From Coffea arabica (taxonomy: Eukaryota > Streptophyta > Magnoliopsida > Gentianales > Rubiaceae): DNA of 64,000 nt. The DNA lies in contig NC_092326.1 of NCBI RefSeq assembly GCF_036785885.1, positions 40,820,287 through 40,884,286 on the forward strand, read 5' to 3'. Positions 57,180-64,000 of the stretch are shown piece by piece (the stretch's first letter is position 1; each line of letters starts with the position of its first letter). The notes beneath the pieces are model-generated. The model ran no database searches. It was not told the origin of the DNA and saw nothing but the letters and a program-made list of their open reading frames with translations. The position numbers and the translations under genes are program-made.

Positions 57180-58593
57180 TAAACTAGACTTTTTTAGAGT
57201 CAGCTTAATAATATATTGTCCCAGTTGACTGCACCATTACTCTGAATCAAGCCCACCATGCGGCTTAAACTTGAGAGTCAATTACCAATTGCCCGCCGTC
57301 ATTATTGAAGCTTACAAGTCAACTCAATAAACTATTGAAACTTGCTGTTGGCTCTATAAAGCTTAACCATCTGAATCAGTATCACCAATAAAAGCATTAG
57401 AAACTGTAACAGCGGATAGAAATGTTTGGTATAATTAATTTTACGGAAAGATAAAACATTCTTCTACTGTTTCAAAGTAGCATGTTTGACCTGAAACCTG
57501 GCTGAAATTAAGCCCAGGAGCTTGCGCATCAGCATTTTCATTTCTTTTTTTTTTTTTTGGAATAAACAGAATCGAACCTAAGACAAATCAAACACATTAA
57601 CTACCGGATGTTCCAGAAGATTTGACTACTATTTTTTTACTTTTAATCCAAAAGTCTGAACGTTTCAATGTTTTCATTCAGCTTGTTAATAGAAATCCAC
57701 ATAGAAAATTCATGCCTGACGCGGCTTCTCAAACTGATAGTTAGTTACTCTGAACTACAAAGCATCCCATTCTTCCTTCTTTTCTTTTTTTTTTTTAAAT
57801 TAATCCATCCTCTGCAGTGTGGTGGTTTACTTTTGTCTCATCAGGTAACCAAATTACCGTCAGAGGTTGTGTCCACGCACTAAAAGCTGTGGTATATGAT
57901 CATGTTAGCATACTAAATCAAGAATCAAAAATAGAAATTTTTATATTATTATTTAACAGTGTCAAGTTACGGTCTTAGTAATTTTATTTGAATTCAGTTA
58001 TGATATTATTGTTATTGTGATTTGTCAAGAAGATTAAAATTTAATGACATTAATTATTATGGTGTATGGTTAATGTATTATCATTAGTATTATTCCTCTT
58101 CCCTCATATATATTGTGTAAATTGCCTCCTCATCTACATTAGTTTTTTGTAAAATTTATCTCCTATAGTTTTTGGGTGAAATCTTTTTGAGTTCTACAGA
58201 TCATTTGCTGCAAAAATAACAATAGTTAAATGAACAAACCATTTCTTTACGACTCGATGTAAAAATGATTATCAATAATCTATGATTCCAAAAACATGCT
58301 CAGGTCTGTAGTGGTGATTAGAGTTGAACTCATTATAACTTTTATTAGCCAAAAAAGGGCAAATGTAGGAGGCTTGGGAAAAGAAATCCCTTTTGCCTAT
58401 AATATCATGTATGCTCTGATTTATGGTGGTGATCAGAGTTGGAACTCATTCAAACTTTTATTTTAAAAAAAAATGTTGAAGGCTTGGGAAAAGAAAGCCC
58501 TTTTGCCTATAGTGTCCAGTAGACTATCTGATGGAACCCAATGGTGACAACTAAGTTGCAATTTTAATTCTTTCAACTCGGTGTCTTTGTCAT
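57180..58593. other. Intergenic sequence between genes D and E, part 1
   Basis: Noncoding, collinear with 33356-37476 of copy 1 but without the MULE and one MITE. Single-copy target sites are at 57440-57448 and 58336-58344. Confidence 0.6.
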
Positions 58594-59134
58594 GGGCAAA
58601 TTACACTTTATGCCCCTGCAGTTTAGTATTTGTTTACATAATTCTTCTATGGTTTCAAAAGATATACATAATCTTCTCATCATTTAGATTAAGATATCAG
58701 AGTAATGAAAATTGCAATTCATAACGGAGTTAACTAAATGTCAAAAATACATTTATGTAAAGTTGAAATTTATTTATTAACCACGGGGGGTTATATATAT
58801 TTATTGAAAATTATAAGGGAGATATATAGTATAGCACTAAATCATAAGGAAGTTATATGGTAAAACACTAAATCTAAAAGAGTTATATGGTAAAATAGAA
58901 AATCATATAAGATTTGAGCGTCATGCATATTATATTTATATATTTTAATTACTTCAGTCATTTAGTTTTTAAATAAATGTAATTTCGATATTCTCATAGG
59001 TTCCATAACAGATGATTGTTTCCGTCAGTTTGACACTTTAATCCAAATTATGAGAGGATTATATATAATTTTTAAAACTATATGGGGTTATGTAAAAATT
59101 AGTTATACCACAGGAGATAAAGTGTAATTTGCTC
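58594..59134. mobile_element. MULE-type MITE, duplicate of 37477-38017
   Basis: 541 bp, practically identical to its partner, with CTTTGTCAT on both sides. Confidence 0.88.
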
Positions 59135-61557
59135 CTTTGTCATTGAACATCCACTTTTAAATCCCAGTATAAAAAAGAGATTGATCTCGAAGATTGAGGA
59201 ATGAACGAATGTTTTATATCTTTCTCTTCTTCTTTTTCATTAACTTTAGTATACCACTTAAAATTAAGTATTCCAATGATCGCGTTGCAATTGTACTATG
59301 TAACTACTCCATCTAACTTTGTGATGTAAACCAATGAGCAGATTCGGACCAGTTAGCAAACCAATGAGCCGATTATCAGCTGGGTTGGATATCTAGAAAA
59401 AAAAAACAAAAAAAATTCCAATTGATTACATATCAATAATAAATGTGATTAGAATTAAAACTGCCAATATAAAAATATATTCACTAACCCTTGCTCTTAT
59501 CTCAAATCATTATATGTAAAAATTATCTTCAATTATTGTGGTGACCCTTTTTTATTTAATGATAACTGAAGTTAACTACGTATATCATATATATTGGTTT
59601 AGAAGAAAATACCAGTTAATGACTAGACAAAAGATCATAGATAGCTAATAACAAGACAAAATGTTAATTTATTTTTTGTTGGTTTTATGCACTGGCTAGA
59701 CACATCATAGAAAATTTCTCTAACCTTCCATCTTTGAGTTTCTGTAATCTCCGAGTTTTTGTAATTATACAATGCATAGTAAATGTTTAATTTCTTTTTT
59801 ATGTAATCAACATTTTGTGCGGCTCACAATTGATTAATTTTGTTCATCATAATTTCTTAGCCAATGTTATGCCCACAATCAAAACTTCACAAAATTTACT
59901 GAAGTCCAAAAAGTTCAACATTCTAGCCATTAGGATCCTAGACAATGAAGACTTTATTAATCCAAAACATGTTTCACCGCTAGAAATTATGACTCGTCAA
60001 TAATAGTCAAAAAAGCGTCTAAACAGTCACAAAATCTTTTTGTAACCACATTGTGACATGTATATGAAAGTCACGGATTTAATAGTCACAAAATTTTTTA
60101 TGACTTGTATAAGAAAGTCACATTATCAATTGTGACTTGTAAGAATACCTTTATGACTTGTATTTTGAATGTAATAAAAAGTCAAAAAAACTAGGATTTC
60201 TTTGTGACATGCAAATAATAGTCACAAAAGATCTTTTGTCTATTGGGACCCACTAGTTAAATTAGACCCCAGTAGCCTTGTGACTAGCGGACTTGCGAGT
60301 CACAAAAACATCTTCTTTTTTCTTTTTTCTCTTTTCTTTCTATTTTTATTTCTTTTCTTTTTTTTTTGGAAGGCCAAAACTTAAAAGAAATCCATTCACA
60401 AGCCTCTTTAGTTGATGCCCATCAAGAAATAAGAAAAAGACATAAATTCATTTATAGCAAATTAACTAGCTACTCCTTCGAGTATTAATGAATGAAACCT
60501 TCCATTAGTTAACATACTAATCGAGTCTCGCAGTACACACTAATATTCATCAAAATTACAATACCACAAATACAAATAGGTAGCACCAACTCAACTTCAT
60601 AGAGAATGGCTCGAGTGATAAGAAAACGTTCTAAGAGCCAAGAAATGATATCCTAACCTGCAAAATGAAACACATTTAGAAAAGGAATTACATCCCGAAC
60701 ATGAACTTTCCATAACAAAAACCAATGATCCCTAAAGTGAGTAATCAGTTTGACCATAGCACCAAGATGATCTTCAATTTACAACATGGTCAATCAGTTT
60801 AAGCTTACGATCTTAGTGCTACTAGTATTTTTCAGACTCCATTTATGTGTATCAAAGGAAAATAGGACGTTGATAAATAGACAATCAAATTTAAAAGTGG
60901 TTACTTGTTTAATGTTATTTTACCAGTCTTCTGTACATCAACGAATTGAAATACCCACAAGCCAGTAACACTTTAGATTCTTTCAAACAAAGCAAATAAG
61001 TAAAGGTGAACTCTCAAGTAATTAGCATTATTGGATTCCATATTCAAGCTTAGTGGTTCTAAGTGATACATGGTCAAAAGTCATGCAAGAAAATTCGTAT
61101 ATAGATAAAGAAATATGAACATAAAAATTTCCTAAAATTGAGTTATCTGTCGACTAGGAAAAGTACTAAAAATCCAATCTAGAACCATGGGTAAGGCATA
61201 GACATCCAAATACGTCATCCAGAAACTAATGGTTTTCTGCAAATAATCCAAATTGTGCGTTGAAATCTGCTCTTATCTCTGAGAAAATAATTTGAGATGC
61301 ATAAAGTCAGCCTAAGAAACGGAGACTAGAAGAAAGTATTCAAAGCAGAGACTATTGCTAAAACTGTCCATGATAGCAAGTAAACAGTTATTTATATACT
61401 TTATACCCAGTAAGCTGTCAAATATATGGTCAGACTGAGATGCATAAACATACCAAGCAGTTGATTATATGCTGATACCTCCAAAGCAAACTGATGTTGT
61501 GCTACATCCGTCTTGGTGAATGCATTACTAGTACTGCATACTGTGAAGTGGATTCTG
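59135..61557. other. Intergenic sequence between genes D and E, part 2, with CACTA-like fragment
   Basis: Collinear with 38018-38277 and 47143-49268. A decayed CACTA end (CACCGCTAGAAAT) begins at 59975 with TGTGACT-type repeats to about 60310. The rest is AT-rich noncoding DNA. The hAT target site is empty at 61478-61485. Confidence 0.6.

Positions 61558-64000
<2,443 letters not shown>

Overview
This window is nuclear DNA from a flowering plant, probably a eudicot. The genes have many introns and the sequence between them is AT-rich. It carries plant-only families: G-type lectin S-receptor-like kinases, Athila, Tat-like and chromovirus-like LTR retrotransposons, hAT, MULE, CACTA and Helitron transposons. 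No prokaryotic features, RNA genes or CRISPR arrays were seen. The species cannot be named from the sequence alone.

The host genes form a tandem cluster of five S-receptor-like kinase (SRLK) genes, all on the minus strand, each with the same seven-exon plan: one large ectodomain exon, one transmembrane exon and five kinase exons. Gene A (pieces at 1-767, 15531-15942 and 23456-24953) is a pseudogene broken by nested transposons. Genes B (25565-28770), C (29486-32697) and D (53207-56530) look intact. Gene E (61558-64000) runs off the right edge. The receptors would bind extracellular ligands and signal through a cytoplasmic Ser/Thr kinase. The ligands are unknown.

Layout: 1-767 is the kinase half of gene A. 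768-15530 is a Helitron inserted in its kinase exon 3, and that Helitron carries a 12.9-kb Athila retrotransposon (1297-14231). 15531-15942 holds the rest of exon 3 and the transmembrane exon. 15943-23455 is a decayed Tat-like retrotransposon in intron 1, with an antisense ORF and a fragment of another Ty3 element. 23456-24953 is the gene A ectodomain exon. Genes B and C follow. The C-D interval holds MULE-type MITEs, a Pack-MULE carrying the 5' end of a pyruvate decarboxylase gene, a gag-only retrotransposon with 3.2-kb LTRs, a CACTA-like fragment and an apparently intact hAT element. The D-E interval is a shorter copy of the C-D interval without most of these insertions.

The main result is a tandem duplication of 31.10-54.94 kb as 54.94-63.30 kb. 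Its joint lies inside the transmembrane exon of gene D, so D is a chimera: C-type ectodomain joined to E-type kinase, as expected from unequal crossing over between C-like and E-like genes. The single-copy target sites kept in the second copy date several insertions as later than the duplication, or as absent from one parental haplotype. All coordinates, similarities and exon joints were read by eye. No alignments or database searches were run.
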